Source: Branchiostoma floridae
Taxonomy: Eukaryota; Chordata; Leptocardii; Amphioxiformes; Branchiostomatidae
Length of the DNA stretch: 64,000 nt
Direction: 5' to 3'
Assembly (NCBI RefSeq): GCF_000003815.2
Contig: NC_049989.1
Span: forward strand, 21,056,024-21,120,023
The notes below the pieces were generated by a model. That model was not told where the DNA came from. It was given only the letters and a program-made list of their open reading frames with translations, and searched no databases. A program made the translations under genes and the position numbers. Below, piece after piece: positions 35,350-48,300 of the stretch; the stretch's first letter is position 1; each line of letters opens with the position of its first letter.

Positions 35350-36179
35350 AGGCAGTAAGATGAGAATGGCTCTTAAATCATGATTTGCCTCTCAAATGCA
35401 GAAAATGGCACGTTTGAAACAGATAAAAAATTTTGAAGGGGCATTGTGCCCTGATGTCAATATCAAACTTTTTTGTGTTGTAACAGTTGCTCTTTAAACG
35501 AAGCTCATTTTCTCCTTTTTGAAATGACATCTGTCGGGGGGGGGGGGGGGCATGGCAAAACATGGGTCAACAGAACATTTTGAGATAGGGGGAGGGTCAT
35601 GGAAATTATTTCATCACACTTCCAGTGCACCAGCCCTCCCCCTGATGAGTATTGTACAGTCCCGTAATCCTAGCCAGCCCTGTAAATAACTTTTTTATTG
35701 TCCCAACGTTACGATCAAAACCTGTGATAAAGTATTATACAGAAAAATGATAGTGACTGTAAATTTTTAAGTGTAATACCTGAAACTGAGTTATATTTTT
35801 TTTAATGAGATCATAATTGTTTTTTGCCTTTAAGTGTTAACCTTGAATCTTGATCCCAGTTGGAAGGTTCTGGACTGCTGGTATTTGTCATCATGAGTCA
35901 GTCTTACGTAATTTTGCCACAAATGATGCAATTGTGCAGCCGTCAGGTCTATTTTTGTTTTCATCCTTTGTGTTTACATATATCAAGTTACGTTAAACAG
36001 ACGTGTGACGGGGCTTTGACCACAATTCCTCATTTAAATTTGGTTTGGAGGTTTGGTGTTTTTGGCACTAGTTTGAACACGTCCATTGCCAGCAGCACGG
36101 CAATGCAGAAGTGACCAAAGGAATTCTACTAGTAGGTAAATTGTTGAACATTTGTGCTTTACAGCAACTGTTTTAAGTA

Positions 36180-36357
36180 CAGTCAAACCTGTATTAGGGG
36201 CCACCTCTATAGAGGGGCCACCTGTCCATAGTGGCCACTTTTTGTCGGTCCCTTGGGTATTTTATCTACAAGTTGCCACCTCTATACTGAGGCCACCTGT
36301 CTATAGTGGCCAAATTTGTCCGGTCCCTTGAGTGGCCGCTATAGACAGGTTTGACTG
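36180..36357. mobile_element. 178-bp mariner-like MITE
   Basis: Ends CAGTCAAACCTGT / ACAGGTTTGACTG with TA on both sides, and internal repeats of GGCCACCTSTMTATAG. This type of palindromic MITE is widespread in marine invertebrates (recalled). Confidence 0.8.
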
Positions 36358-38112
36358 TACCTGCATTCAAGGACAAGTTTGGTGGGGGGGAGGGGGGTTA
36401 CAAACAGTAAATTTCATTACCAGCAGTGTTTGTGTGTATGAGGGGTGCTCAGGTGTGGGAGACAGACTTAGGAGAAATGTTAGTTTTAAACATTGGCAGC
36501 TATGTACTAATGTCTGTGATGTCCTGTATCAGCCAGTGATAACATGATTGTGATGAGGGATGATCTCAAATGTCATTGTGTGTGGATGCGGGTGGAGATG
36601 TAGGGGTTATACATGTATATAGGTCCCAGGGTATACAACACCCGGCCTAGGTGTAAACTTGGGGAAAGGCAACTGTATACCATGTTTGTACTGGCCTGTA
36701 ACAGGAGTGTCAGAAATAGTGACTGTAATCTAGCCTCCTTCACAGACTTCAAGCGGGGCACGCTTTTATTTCATGGAGGGGAGGGGGGGGGGGGTCGTTA
36801 GTTTCAAAGTTGGCATATTAGGTTCTCTAATGCCGGGAAAGGGGGTTTTACCTATTGCACTGACTGTATCTAATAATGTTTCACTTAACTTCCAAATGCC
36901 GCAAGAATGAAATTCCGGCATCATTAACTACTATCATTATGGCATTATACTGTAGTATTTTCTTAATGCAAGTTAGGTAATTAGGTCTTAAAACATTATG
37001 CAAATTAGTTCTTTGCCTATGCATCTGTAACAGATGCTAAGGAGTGCTGAATTTTTGGAGCCCTTTTGTGAATGCAGGCTATTGCGCTATTGCACTGACT
37101 TTTGCATCATTGAGCTATTGCGCTCTACCATTGAGCTATTGCACTGGCTATTGCGCTACAGTGTTACACTGGCTATTGCACAATTGATCATGAGCAATTG
37201 TCCTCTACCATTGACTGAGCTATGCTAAATTACGTATTATTCATTTGCAAATACTTACCTACATAAGTATTGAATGAGATATTCCTATCTATCTCAGTTC
37301 CATGTCTCATGTTTGAGAGTCCTATGGAGTCATGATCATAAAATGGAGTGAATGTCACTCACTATCCATCGTTTGAGTGAATGTAACTTTCCTTATCAAT
37401 TATGCAATGCAATCTACACAATATGTAGCTCCTGATTCACATTGTATCTATTTGCTGCTGTTGCCAACTTTGTCCAGGTAAGTACCGTAAGTACATAAAT
37501 TTTCCCGGTGGTTTTATGTTTGCGGTTGTCAATTTTAGCCCTCATGGCTAACTCACGTTACTTAATGATGCAAACAAACATGGTTTACAGTCCACACAAA
37601 ATTGTCTCCCAATTCTTTCTGGTAAATTAAAAACAATTTTTATGTCATTTATAACTGCCATTTTAGGCACTATCCGAAAGAGGCACTTGTTGCTGGCATC
37701 GCCTTAACACAGAACTCAGGACAAGACAACAATGTTCATTCATCAATTATGCAAATTAATTAGACTACGGTTTGCATAATTATCATCAAACAGTACATTT
37801 GTATCTACATACCAAAATCAAGACAATTCGCTCCTGCGCCTGCAGTTGCTAAAGGCCGCTTACTCCACTTACTCTCTGCCCCAATTAAGCTACATGTATC
37901 TACCACTCAAAAATCACAACCATAGCGTGTCCAAAACACAAGATCTCAAAACGAAAAATTTCTGCTACAGCAACATAGCATGTTGCTCATGTGTGTAGAG
38001 AGTTGGGCCAATATAGTAGTCACTTCGATGTCTCATCTATTGATTTATATGAAAACAATCCATCCATACAAACATATTAATTATAAGTAGTAAGCAAAGA
38101 TGATAAGTGCAG

Positions 38113-38990
38113 TTAACATCTATTGGCATAACACCGCCAGTAATACTTATACTGCCAAATGACATAAAGGATAAATTTTCGGTGATCCACTAGCGCAGCA
38201 ACAGTAATTTCCGAGGTATGCATACTTCAGACATTCGCGTGTTTCGCACATTTTCAAAAAGGCTTCGATAACAGTGCATTCGAGGACAAGAAGGCCAAAA
38301 GTTTTCAGTTCATTTTCGGGGCAGGCGAGCTCGTCGTGGGACGAACACACTGTCACCTTCATCGCAAGATTTGTAGATAATAATCACACGTGCTCACGGC
38401 ACAAGATGAGCAGGATTCAACAGCAATCTTGAAGTTCTGTTGGTGACCTACAACTCGTGTAGAAGTGTGAAGAACCGTTGTATAATCGCCCGGATCTACG
38501 GCTGAATGGGTCAAATTGAACTTACGCCACCATTTTCCCGCCAGCAGTAAAGTTTTACGTCATAACGTTTGTGACGTTGCAAAATTATTAATGAAAATTC
38601 TTGACAGTAATAAATGTCCATTTTCTCATGACTTTTTTTATGCTCACACAGGTCTTTGTTTTGTGCAGCTACTAACAGGCAAGGAAGGAACAAAAGAGGA
38701 TGAATAAAGGTACATAACGGCAGTTAATTGTGCCATGTTTTTCTTGCGGTATTTTTTAACTCCATCACAACCACGGGCCCGTTCTCCGTGTAATTCCGCG
38801 GTGTGTTACGATAACGATATTACGTTTTTAGCACGACAAGAGAGACAAAAAAAGATACCGAGAACAAGTGGCAAAGGTAACCTTCAGCAGCAACATGTAA
38901 CTAGAGAAAATACGGCGTTAATGATTTTTCAAATTAATTACGCTTGTGAACTCGCAGTAAACTTGGCGGTATTATGATAATAGATGTTAC
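38113..38990. mobile_element. ~880-bp MITE, copy 1 (+ orientation)
   Basis: Ends AACATCTATTGGCATAACACCGCC and, inverted, GGCGGTATTATGATAATAGATGTT; CAGT flanks both sides. A diverged copy in the opposite orientation lies at about 43061-43941, inside the same gene. No transposase frame. Confidence 0.75.
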
Positions 38991-39094
38991 AGTACCAGAC
39001 TCTAAGTGGACTACCGGCACTAGTTACTCGTTGACATGGCCATTGTGTGACCGAGGTCGTCCCGTATACGATATATGATCCCCCTTTATCCCAG

Positions 39095-39357
39095 TCCTCC
39101 AGCAGGTTGGACCACCCTTCTGCCGGTGCCCTGCACCACAGTCAGTCTGGTACCTCAGGTACGGTGGTATCATCAGGGACCCACCATGTGGTATTTTTGA
39201 TATGTATACTGATTCAGAAACAGTATTCATTTTTTTAATAATTTGAATGTAATTTGTAAGTTTTTTTTTTCCAGATATCTCTACCATTCCTGGTATGGCA
39301 CAGATAGCAGACATTGACCAGTCCTACAGCTGCTTGGACAACAAGATGAGAAAATAG
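39095..39357 (+). other. Short upstream exons / uORF before NLR-C
   Basis: A 64-base candidate exon (TTTATCCCAG acceptor, ACCTCAG/GTACGG donor) reads SSSRLDHPSAGALHHSQSGTS. It can be joined in frame with the start of the exon at 39275 (DISTIPGMAQIADIDQSY...) and ends at TAG 39355. The NLR-C ATG lies 34 bases further on in another frame. This may be a uORF or the tail of an unidentified coding region. Also, ATG 39295 alone gives a 20-codon uORF. Confidence 0.35.
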
Positions 39358-39390
39358 CGGAATATTGACCCTGGACCACAGGAAGACAGA

Positions 39391-42300
39391 ATGAGCTGGA
39401 CAGATCGGTTTAACAACCCGGGCTACAAGAACTGGCTGCGGGTGGGGATAGCCTTGCTGACCACCCGGGATGGACTGACCAACGTCACTGAGCAAGCGGC
39501 GAAGGAGCTACAGGCAGAGCTCAAAACCAAGCTTGGAGACAGCGTACAAAACTGCACTTGCAACCCCAAAAGCAGAGGATGCAAGGTAAGTAACAATTTC
39601 AAATAATCATGCAGATTGCATACATGTCTAGGGTAATAATGTTTAGGTGGGCGCTACAAAAAAAGAGTCCTACTGATATGATTGTCCTGTCAATAGCCCC
39701 AGTCTATTTTCATTAATACAAAATGCTATTTTTTTCAGGGGAATTCAAATACAAAAGTACAAATTTTCCCTTACTTTCCATGTTATTCAGTGCTTGAGGA
39801 GTACATGTCAAAGGAACCCAAAGAGACATGCAAGGCAAGTTTGATATTGAACTTAGGGACCGTACGGCATTTAGCGAGGGGGGAGGGCCGGTCGCCAGAG
39901 GGGGGAGGGCCTAGCAAAAAATATTTTGCCAGGGGGAGGGCCTAGCAAAAAAATTTTGACTTGGGGGGAGGGCCAAGCAAAAAAAAATAGCTTAGTCTAC
40001 CAGCAAAACCTGTCCCTTAAAATCCAAGAAACGGCGTTTCAGAGGGTCAAGATTTCGAAATTTTTCTGGACCTCCGCAAGGGATCGCCAAAGGTTGGCAC
40101 TCGGGACACAGTGAAAATGCGAAAGGGGAGGGGGCGGGGCTTATGCATCGCCCTCGAAAACCTTTTTCACTTACAGAAATGTTATTAAACTCTAGATTAG
40201 TCTGCCAGCAAAATTTCCCCCTGTCCTGTTGCCCTCAAAATGTAAGAAATGGCGTTTCAGAGCTCGAGGGTAAGGATTTGCAAATTTCCCTGGATCCCTT
40301 TTGACGTGACCGGCCTCGCGCCTTTGGTAGCCAACATCGTGATAATGTGTTCGGGGGGATTTAATTTTTCTAAATTGAAATTCCATTAAAGTTAGCTTTG
40401 TTTGCCAGCAAAACATTTCCCTCAAACTGCAGGAAATAGCTTTTAAGAGGGTCAAGATTTCAAAATTTCCCAGGACCTACCTTGCGATTCTTCGTGCCTT
40501 TGGCGTCAGACCAAGGTCAGACATGCCGGTGTTGGAAACGTCGTTCTCAAAAAACTTGAAACCCTCGTATTTTTTTTCCATAGAAATATCATTTAACCAG
40601 CAAATTTTCCCATAAAAAAGCAATGCAGGAAATCGTGGCAAAAAAGCGTGGCATTTTTAAAAGATCTCTCGCAAGTCTCCGGCGGATAGAGCTAGAGAGG
40701 CGCCGGTCTACCCCGCCGTGGGAAAATCAGCGTCATGCGTCGGCGCCCCCCTCCCCACTACAGTTTTGGTTAGTCCAATCGCGTTGTCGTTTTGGTTTTC
40801 ATTTTTTTCCCCGATTTACCGTAAGTTATTACCACCACAGAACCAGGAAAAAGTTAAAAATACATTGTACATGTACATTGAAAATGGTTTCCGTCAAGCC
40901 GCTCAGGCCCGCGAGCTTGCAATACGTAAATTATGGGGGCGGGGCGCGCACCGCTTCGTGGCGCAAATCTACTAGAAATCCAGATACAAATGCTTTTTAG
41001 GTGTTGTTTTGATATCAAAACAATGAAATAGCTTCTATAAAGCAAATATTTATGCCTCCATGAAGCAGATATTTATCCTTCTATATTAAGCAGATATTTT
41101 GAGCCATTCTGTTTTCCTTTTTTTTTACTAGGGGCGAGAGATCTACTTCGCGATGAAAATCATGAAAAAGTAGAACGCAAAGCACATTTCCAAATGGGAG
41201 CGCAATTTGTTTTATTGGCGTCTTGAATATTTTTTCAAAGTTGATAGGAGGGGGGAGGGCCTAGCAAAAAAATATTTTCCCAGGGGGAGGGCCTAGCAAA
41301 AAAAATTTTACCTGGGGGGAGGGCCTAGCAAAAAATTTTTGACCCGACCCTCTGGCGACCGGCCCTCCCCCCTCACTAAACGCCGTACGGTCCCTTATAC
41401 CCAAAGAGGTTAACCTTTTTTTAACCTCCTTGATATTCCCAAGGACATTATAACATTGCCTTAGATTTTTGTTCCTGTTTATGGAGTTGCACAGTGCAGT
41501 TATGACACTTTTACCAGAGGTGCTAATTTCAGTAGGGTGAATTTTCTATATATAATTGTGTTCTTGTGCATTAAGTAAACACTTGAAATTTCACCCCTTC
41601 CTTGCATAATCAGCACAGGATATGTGATAATTGCTCAGAGTTTAACCCGAACTTTAACCCCTTGCAAAGTAAACATGAAAGGGGTGACTTTGACTCAGAG
41701 AACAATCAGAGTACCAATTTTAACCATAATGTTCACTAACAATCACCCATTGTATGCCGGATTCACCACAAAATGAATTGGTTGTGTGATTACATTCTGT
41801 GTTGTCTCAGGACTGTGACCCATGGCGAGATGAGTTGAAAAAGTACTACACCGGGGATGCGAATCGGATTGGCTGGACCAACTGTACTCCCAACAAGTGG
41901 AGAAAGGAACCATGGGAAGTGGCAAAGGTCAATAGCTATAATTTTATTATTTGGTCATGACCTCAGTTGAAGGAGTGGGGATTACTGGCTGCTTTAAATA
42001 ATCTCACAGTTTTTTATCCCTAAGGCCACACCAATTTAATTTCTTGGTTCACAGATTTTCTTGAAAAATTATGGGCGGCGGACAAAAAAATAAAACTAAA
42101 AAAGGCATTTGAGACTACCTGGCCTGCCTTATTCCCAAATTATGCAGCCATGTAGTAAACAATGCAGATGATTTAACAGCAAAGAACATTGACACTTATC
42201 AAGTTACAAAATTCTAAAGAGCACATTCAGTCTGATATTTTATTGAACCAAATTTGGCGAAGCACTGCCTGCTTTGAGTGACGTCTCTCTGCACCTCGTG

Positions 42301-45300
42301 TTGTTTTTATTTTTAAATCATTTCGGCAAAAAAACGAAGCAGCGAATCCGTGAACCAAGGAAATAGATTAGTATGGCCTAATAGCATTATTTTATAGTCA
42401 GACCTACTTGAAAGTAATGCACTTAGAGTAACCATTGAAGAAAGAAATTACACAAGACCTTTAGTGTCTGCCATTTTTTGCGGTAACCGTTATGAAAATC
42501 ATTGGATATGCTTACTGGAAAGGACTGTGAACTACAAAATGATGGCCAGGTATACAATGTCATGTTATTTCACTGCTTGATAATGTATACCATGATGTGT
42601 TTAACTTGATGTTTCTTACAGCAGCATAAGATTAAGTATCTGTGCATGTAATTGGCTTGTGTTTGCCTTTGTACATTATTAAAAATGGGTGAGCTCAGCT
42701 GAGTGTCGTTGTGGCCACCCAACCCAAACTATGGGACACATTACAAAGGACTGTGTATTAGGCCCCAACATCTCCAACCAGGACCTACTAGAAGCTAACG
42801 AGAAGGCCGTGGCCTGGCTGCAGTACTGGCACGGAACGATATGATGATGATTATTAAAAATTATTGTACATTTTTGCGTTCTTAATTTTAGGTGTTCATG
42901 CTGAAGGGTCAGCCGGCTGACAATACAGGTCCTGAGAAGTCGGATCCTTCTGCGCTGTTGAACTTCCTGGTATTCTGCAACTATTGTAGGAAATACATCA
43001 GCAAGGTTGAACCTTTGAAAAATGTAGGTCTTTCTTGCATATGAGCTATTTGTAAGTATTAAAATCTATTATCATAATACCGGTACGTTTACGACGATTT
43101 CTCTAGCCATACTGATTTGACAAATTGTCAACGCATCATTTTCTCCAGTTACATGTTGCTGTTATAGCTTACCCTTGCCACTTCTTCTGTGTAACTTTTC
43201 TGCCACTCTTGTCCTGCTAAAAGCGTAATATTGTAATTGTAACACGCCGCGGAATTACACGGCAAACGGGCGCATGGTTGAGAGGGGGTAAAAATTCCGG
43301 CCGGAAGAAACTCGGCACAATTAACTGTCGCTATGTACCTTTATACATCCTCTGATGTTCCTTCCTTTTCTGTTAGTAAATGCATAAAACATAAACCTGC
43401 ATGAGCATACAAACTGTCATGAGAAAACGGACGTATACTGACAAGAATTTTCATTTAACTTCTGTCCGTCACAACCGCTATGACGTAACACTTCACTGCT
43501 AGCGTAGATATGAAAATGGCGGGAAAATGGCTGCGTACGTTCAATTTTGCCCATTCAGTCGTAGATCCGGGCTATTATGCAACGGTTCTTCACACTTTTA
43601 CATGAGTTGTAGGTCACCAACAGAAATTCAAGATTGTTGTTGAATCATGTTCGTCTTGTGCCATGAGCATGTGTAATTATGATCACAAATCTGGCAATGA
43701 ATGTGACAGTGTGTTCGTCCCATGACGAGCTGCCTACCCCGAAAAAGATACTGAAAACTTTTGGCCTTGTTGTCTTCGAATGCATTGTTATCGATGCTTT
43801 GTAAATGAAGTATTGGACACCTAAGATGTCTGAAGTGTGCACACCTCAGAAATAACTATTGTTGCATTGTGTAGATCTCTTTAAATTCCATTATTTTTGA
43901 TCGGCCGGTATAGGTCTTACTGCCGATATTATGCCAATCACATTTTGAATACATCAATATTTGTTCATACATGTATCATGTTTGAGACCAATTTATCAAC
44001 ATTTTTGCCATATGTCAGTTTGTACTAAGTCTGGCTGTCGTTGCCTTTGTCTCTCATATGTTCTGTGTAAAGATCAATCCCGAAGCCCCGCCCCCTGTTC
44101 TTCTATTTCAAACACAGTCGTCAAAAGCAGTAGTTTTGGAACAAAGATGAATGCTGCATGCTGCTAAGTTGTTGATTATATCGACTGACTTCGATTTAGA
44201 TTTATGGCCCTGTAACCCCCATACGGTCTGTCGGTCCATTCTCTTCTGGGCCAGTACAGGCCAATGAAAAAACTATAGCTATATGCCTTCTTTGTTGAAG
44301 GCTACATCCACCTAGTACAGATAAAGTTGCCAAAAGAGACTTTTTGAAGCAAATGGCAATGCATAGCATCATGTTGTAGGTAATGCAGCTCAGGGCCCAT
44401 TAGCTGAGGAGCAGCTGATGCATGACAAGTAGGGTGCTACATATGTCTGTGACAGGTTTTCCACTGTGTTGGTTACATGCATGACAGCTGCATGTATGCA
44501 CAGGACAAAAAGAAAACAGCTCGAGCACTCTCAGGGGGGTTGCTCGTTCTACATGCCAACTGCTATAAAGTTTGCTATTATATTGCAGAGTCCTGCATTT
44601 AAAAGTGTGATACTGATAGAAACATATACTATGATATAGCACGTAGACATGGACATTATGATAGTAACAAAGAGCGTACTATACCTTTTTTTCAGGGCAA
44701 AAAGAACAAAACTGAAGCCAGTTGGTAGATTTTTCTCATTAAGTATGCAAATTAAGTCCACATTTGCATAATTTGCACAACATTATGTACATCTCTGCCA
44801 ATGATACCTGCATGCTAAATATCATGGAAATCCATCGTTCCTACAATATACTCCGTTCAGCGGAAGATTTTGACAGAATTGCCCCTGCAGTTCCAGAGCA
44901 AGCCGCTAGGGAGCCAAAACATACATTTTGTATATCACTTCTTCCTTACATCACACACAAGTCAAGATGTTTGCCACCAAAAAATCAAGACCATGTCCAG
45001 GTCCAAAGATGCAGAAAAACAAAGTTCTGCTGCAGTACCAAGGTCACATACCAGGGGGCCTAAAATCGACCCTGACTTCCCAACCCCTACCCACATACCA
45101 AATATCATTGTAATACATAACTATCAAATCAATGTGAACTGACTTGATAGTATGTCCCTTTGCATTTCTTAAGGTTATAGAAGTCCGCAACAAAACTATG
45201 CACTCCTTGGACCTGAGATTGGACCGTCAGACATTCAATGAGTACATGGACAAGATGGAGAGACTGCTGAGGCTGGTCGGCGATCCGACTGCACAGAAGG

Positions 45301-48300
45301 CAGCAAAGGAGATCTTTAAGGTGGGACAAAATCTATCTGGGAGATCAGATGATTTCAGTGTCATGTACCTTACCTTTAGTAGAGTACTCGTACTGTAGAT
45401 TGATTTATTTTTGTGGTAGGTATCTGTATCACAGTAGGAGGGAAAGGTAGTATTTTGTGGTGTTTGTACTACTGCTATAATAATTATAATAACAATTGAA
45501 ACAATTCTGTAACAGTTACTGTACATTGGAAATTCATATCAATTTTTGTATGTATACCCTGTGGCCACTTGCGTAGGGTAATACCGCTCCTTACGAGGTG
45601 ACATACCCTCGTTTAGCTGAGTACAAGACAGTGATGCGCTACGTCTCCTTTAAGGGTGATTTGTAGTGAAATGAAATCGCCAACTTCAGTCAGACAGAAT
45701 GGTTTGCTCCATCGCACCCGAACCATCGCACGTGTGGTGGGTTCTTTAACGTATGACTCTCCCAAGACACGGGACCTCCATTTAACGTCCTATCCCAAGG
45801 ATGGCCCTAGCCGAAGCTAGGCACTCATTTTCACCTGTCAGTAAAGTGAGGAAAGCCGTGTAAAGCACATTTCCCAAGGGCACAAGATCAATGGCACAGC
45901 AGGATTCGAACTCGAGACCTCGCGGTCCCGAGGTAAACACCTTGCCGCTGTGCCACTTTTTAATTGATTTTTACGGTGTCGTAAATTTGCTTTGGAGAGG
46001 TAACCACGAAATAACGAAAGTAAAAACATAACAGCAAATTTTTTGTTTCAAATTTACCGTACAGTATATTGAATGAGGTACAGTTATGAGTTATGCAAGA
46101 GACCATGATGATGTTAGGTGCTTATTGTTATATACATACATCTTATGCAGTAAAATTCTTATTCATGAAAGGACTTATTGTCAAAGACAGTAAATCTACA
46201 GCAGTAATTTGTTAAAAATTTGTTAAAGATTTAAAATATTATTATCCAGAGTAATCAATTTTTCCTCTACAAGTTACTGCTATAATGTGTTTGATGTGAT
46301 CAGCTCTGTGTTTTTTTTTTTAATAGATAAAGAAAGAGGAGTTCCACATAGGTGCTGGCAAAGCCTGCATGGATGCTGAGGTCCGTGTGCTGACTGATGT
46401 CATGAATGAGCACCAGAAGCTGCTTCAGCTGCACAGGGAAGAGTTGGAGGATCATGGGACTCGGCTGGACACTCTCGAGCACTGCACAGTTCCAAAGGAA
46501 GAGGTAAATGTCATTTTAATATGTGAAATGGGGAGACTGTGAAATATGGCAATACTCAGTAATGTTTCTGGATCAGATGAAAACAACTGGCAAAGCAGAC
46601 TGACCAAACATACTTAGCAATCTATTTTGGGTTTGTCAAACGTCATGACCACAGATTTATTAAGTTGTAGTACTTGAAGTGCTGTTTAGAAAGAAAATAG
46701 CGTTAAACACAATGCATAAAATAGTTTAGTATGTTCAATAGAACAATGAAACTGAATGCATATTGCAATGATCTGCAGCTGAGAGTTAGGATTCAACATG
46801 TTTCTGCCTGTATCCAATGCAGATGCTGAAGACAGTGGAGGTCCTATTGAAGGTTGTAAAGAACAACACCGACTTACATCGTGCCCTAAAAGACCAGGCC
46901 TTGGAGCTGTCCGCCACAGTACAGCAGCTCCAGGACAGACTAGGGAAGGCAGAAAGGGACATCACAGAGGTGAGAGGTGCGATGGGTCAACTGGAAGAGG
47001 TGGTGGCTGAACATGAGGAACAAATTGAAGAGGTCAAGACTGACAACAAACGGCTTCAAGAAGAAGTCAGTGACGTAAAAAAACAAAATAAAAAAATCAA
47101 GCTTTCTGTTGATGTAGTCAAACAGAAGCTGGAGGCACCATCTGGGAGTACCCCTTCACTAGGTAGGTCCAAAATAAAACTTACAGTACACTCCTTCTGT
47201 TCAGGGTAAGCTTCCTTGTATGAAGGTTCATTGTGAATTTGTAATCGACACAATAAATACACATTATTTCCACACACAATATTCAGCATTGACTACCAAC
47301 TGTAACTTCTTTGACCCTTCTCGAGTTAAGATGACTGTGTCCAAGTCACATGATCTAAACAAAAGTGTGACTTCATTAAGAGGTGAAAGGAGCCTGGCAG
47401 AATTGGTATTGGCCCTCATCTCTGTTATTAGGAATGGTTGATAAGCTCTAATGTGTACATTTTGTAGATGGCCTCTTTAACTACTCTTACAGTTAAAGTT
47501 TCAGAAGTCATTGGTTTAAGCGGACAAGGTTTATTCTCTGATACATCATCATCATTAGTCATCCTCTGAGGTGCAGCAAGTGAAGTTTGACCTCCAGAAC
47601 AGCCTGTCATATATCAGTACAGTCAGATATGAAATGATGTCTTACTCTTTACCTGAGTTGGATTCTTCCTAAATCTATATAATCATCAAAAATCTTACAA
47701 AGTGTCCTTTCTATTGCAGAAGTGTTCCAGAAGTCTGTGAAGAAGTACTATCAGTTGAAACTGTCTCACTTCAAGCCTCTGATCTGGAATGACAACTTCA
47801 CACTTACACTCAGTGATATCTTCACTCAGTTAGAGTTGGTACCAACGAGTGAAAAACAGCTCAAAACATTTGAAAACTATAACAGATCAGAATCAATGGG
47901 GGGAGAACAAAGGAAAGAACTGAAGTCATTAGATGACTTGTTCAACCCAGATATCACAGGACTGTCCACAGCACCGAGGTGCATTCTGATTGAGGGTGAA
48001 GCCGGAGGGGGAAAGACAACGTTTCTGTCCAAAGAAGCCCTAGATGCCGTCTCACAGAAAACAGAGCTGAGCAAACGAAACAAAATCGTCCTGTTCATCC
48101 GACTTCGGGAGGTGAGAAAGGGGGAGACCATAGAGAAGATGGTGTGGGACCAGTGTGTTGATGAAACAACCAAAGGCATTGATGTACAATCCATCAAAAC
48201 AATCCTACAGAGGAACGAGTCCCGTGTGCTCTTCCTCCTAGACGGGTATGATGAGCTGCGGCCTGAGGCCAGGGCAGCCGGGCAGGCCATTCCCAAACTG

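Larger units (their letters stand above)
34239..39094. other. Long presumed first intron of NLR-C
   Basis: No coding exon was recognised. Contains three inverted-repeat elements listed separately. A G14 run lies near 35536, a G-rich tract near 36777-36794, and at about 37075-37165 there is a short degenerate repeat built on ATTGAGCTATTGCGCT. Confidence 0.5.
39391..45320 (+). other. CXorf38-like (DUF4559) domain exons of NLR-C
   Basis: Four exons spell a continuous domain: NNPGYKNWLRVGIALL, then DCDPWRDELKKYY...WTNCTPNKWRKEPWEVAK, then VFMLKGQPADNTGPEKSDPS...CNYCRKYI, then VIEVRNKTMHSLDLRL. The series YKNW, W..NC.P..W...WEVAK.FM, GPE and RN..MHS is the pattern I know from vertebrate CXorf38, a protein of unknown function. 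The RN-x3-H site fits the active-site motif of HEPN ribonucleases; catalytic activity is inference. Confidence 0.8.

Noticed and set aside
45890-45957. tRNA gene on the - strand
   Set aside because: The head has a good B box but is continuous with a SINE body and lacks a convincing full cloverleaf; it is a tRNA-derived SINE.
46798-47010. Alternative + frame over the coiled-coil exon
   Set aside because: The overlapping frame beginning MLKTVEVLLK has the heptads and the matching splice phase.
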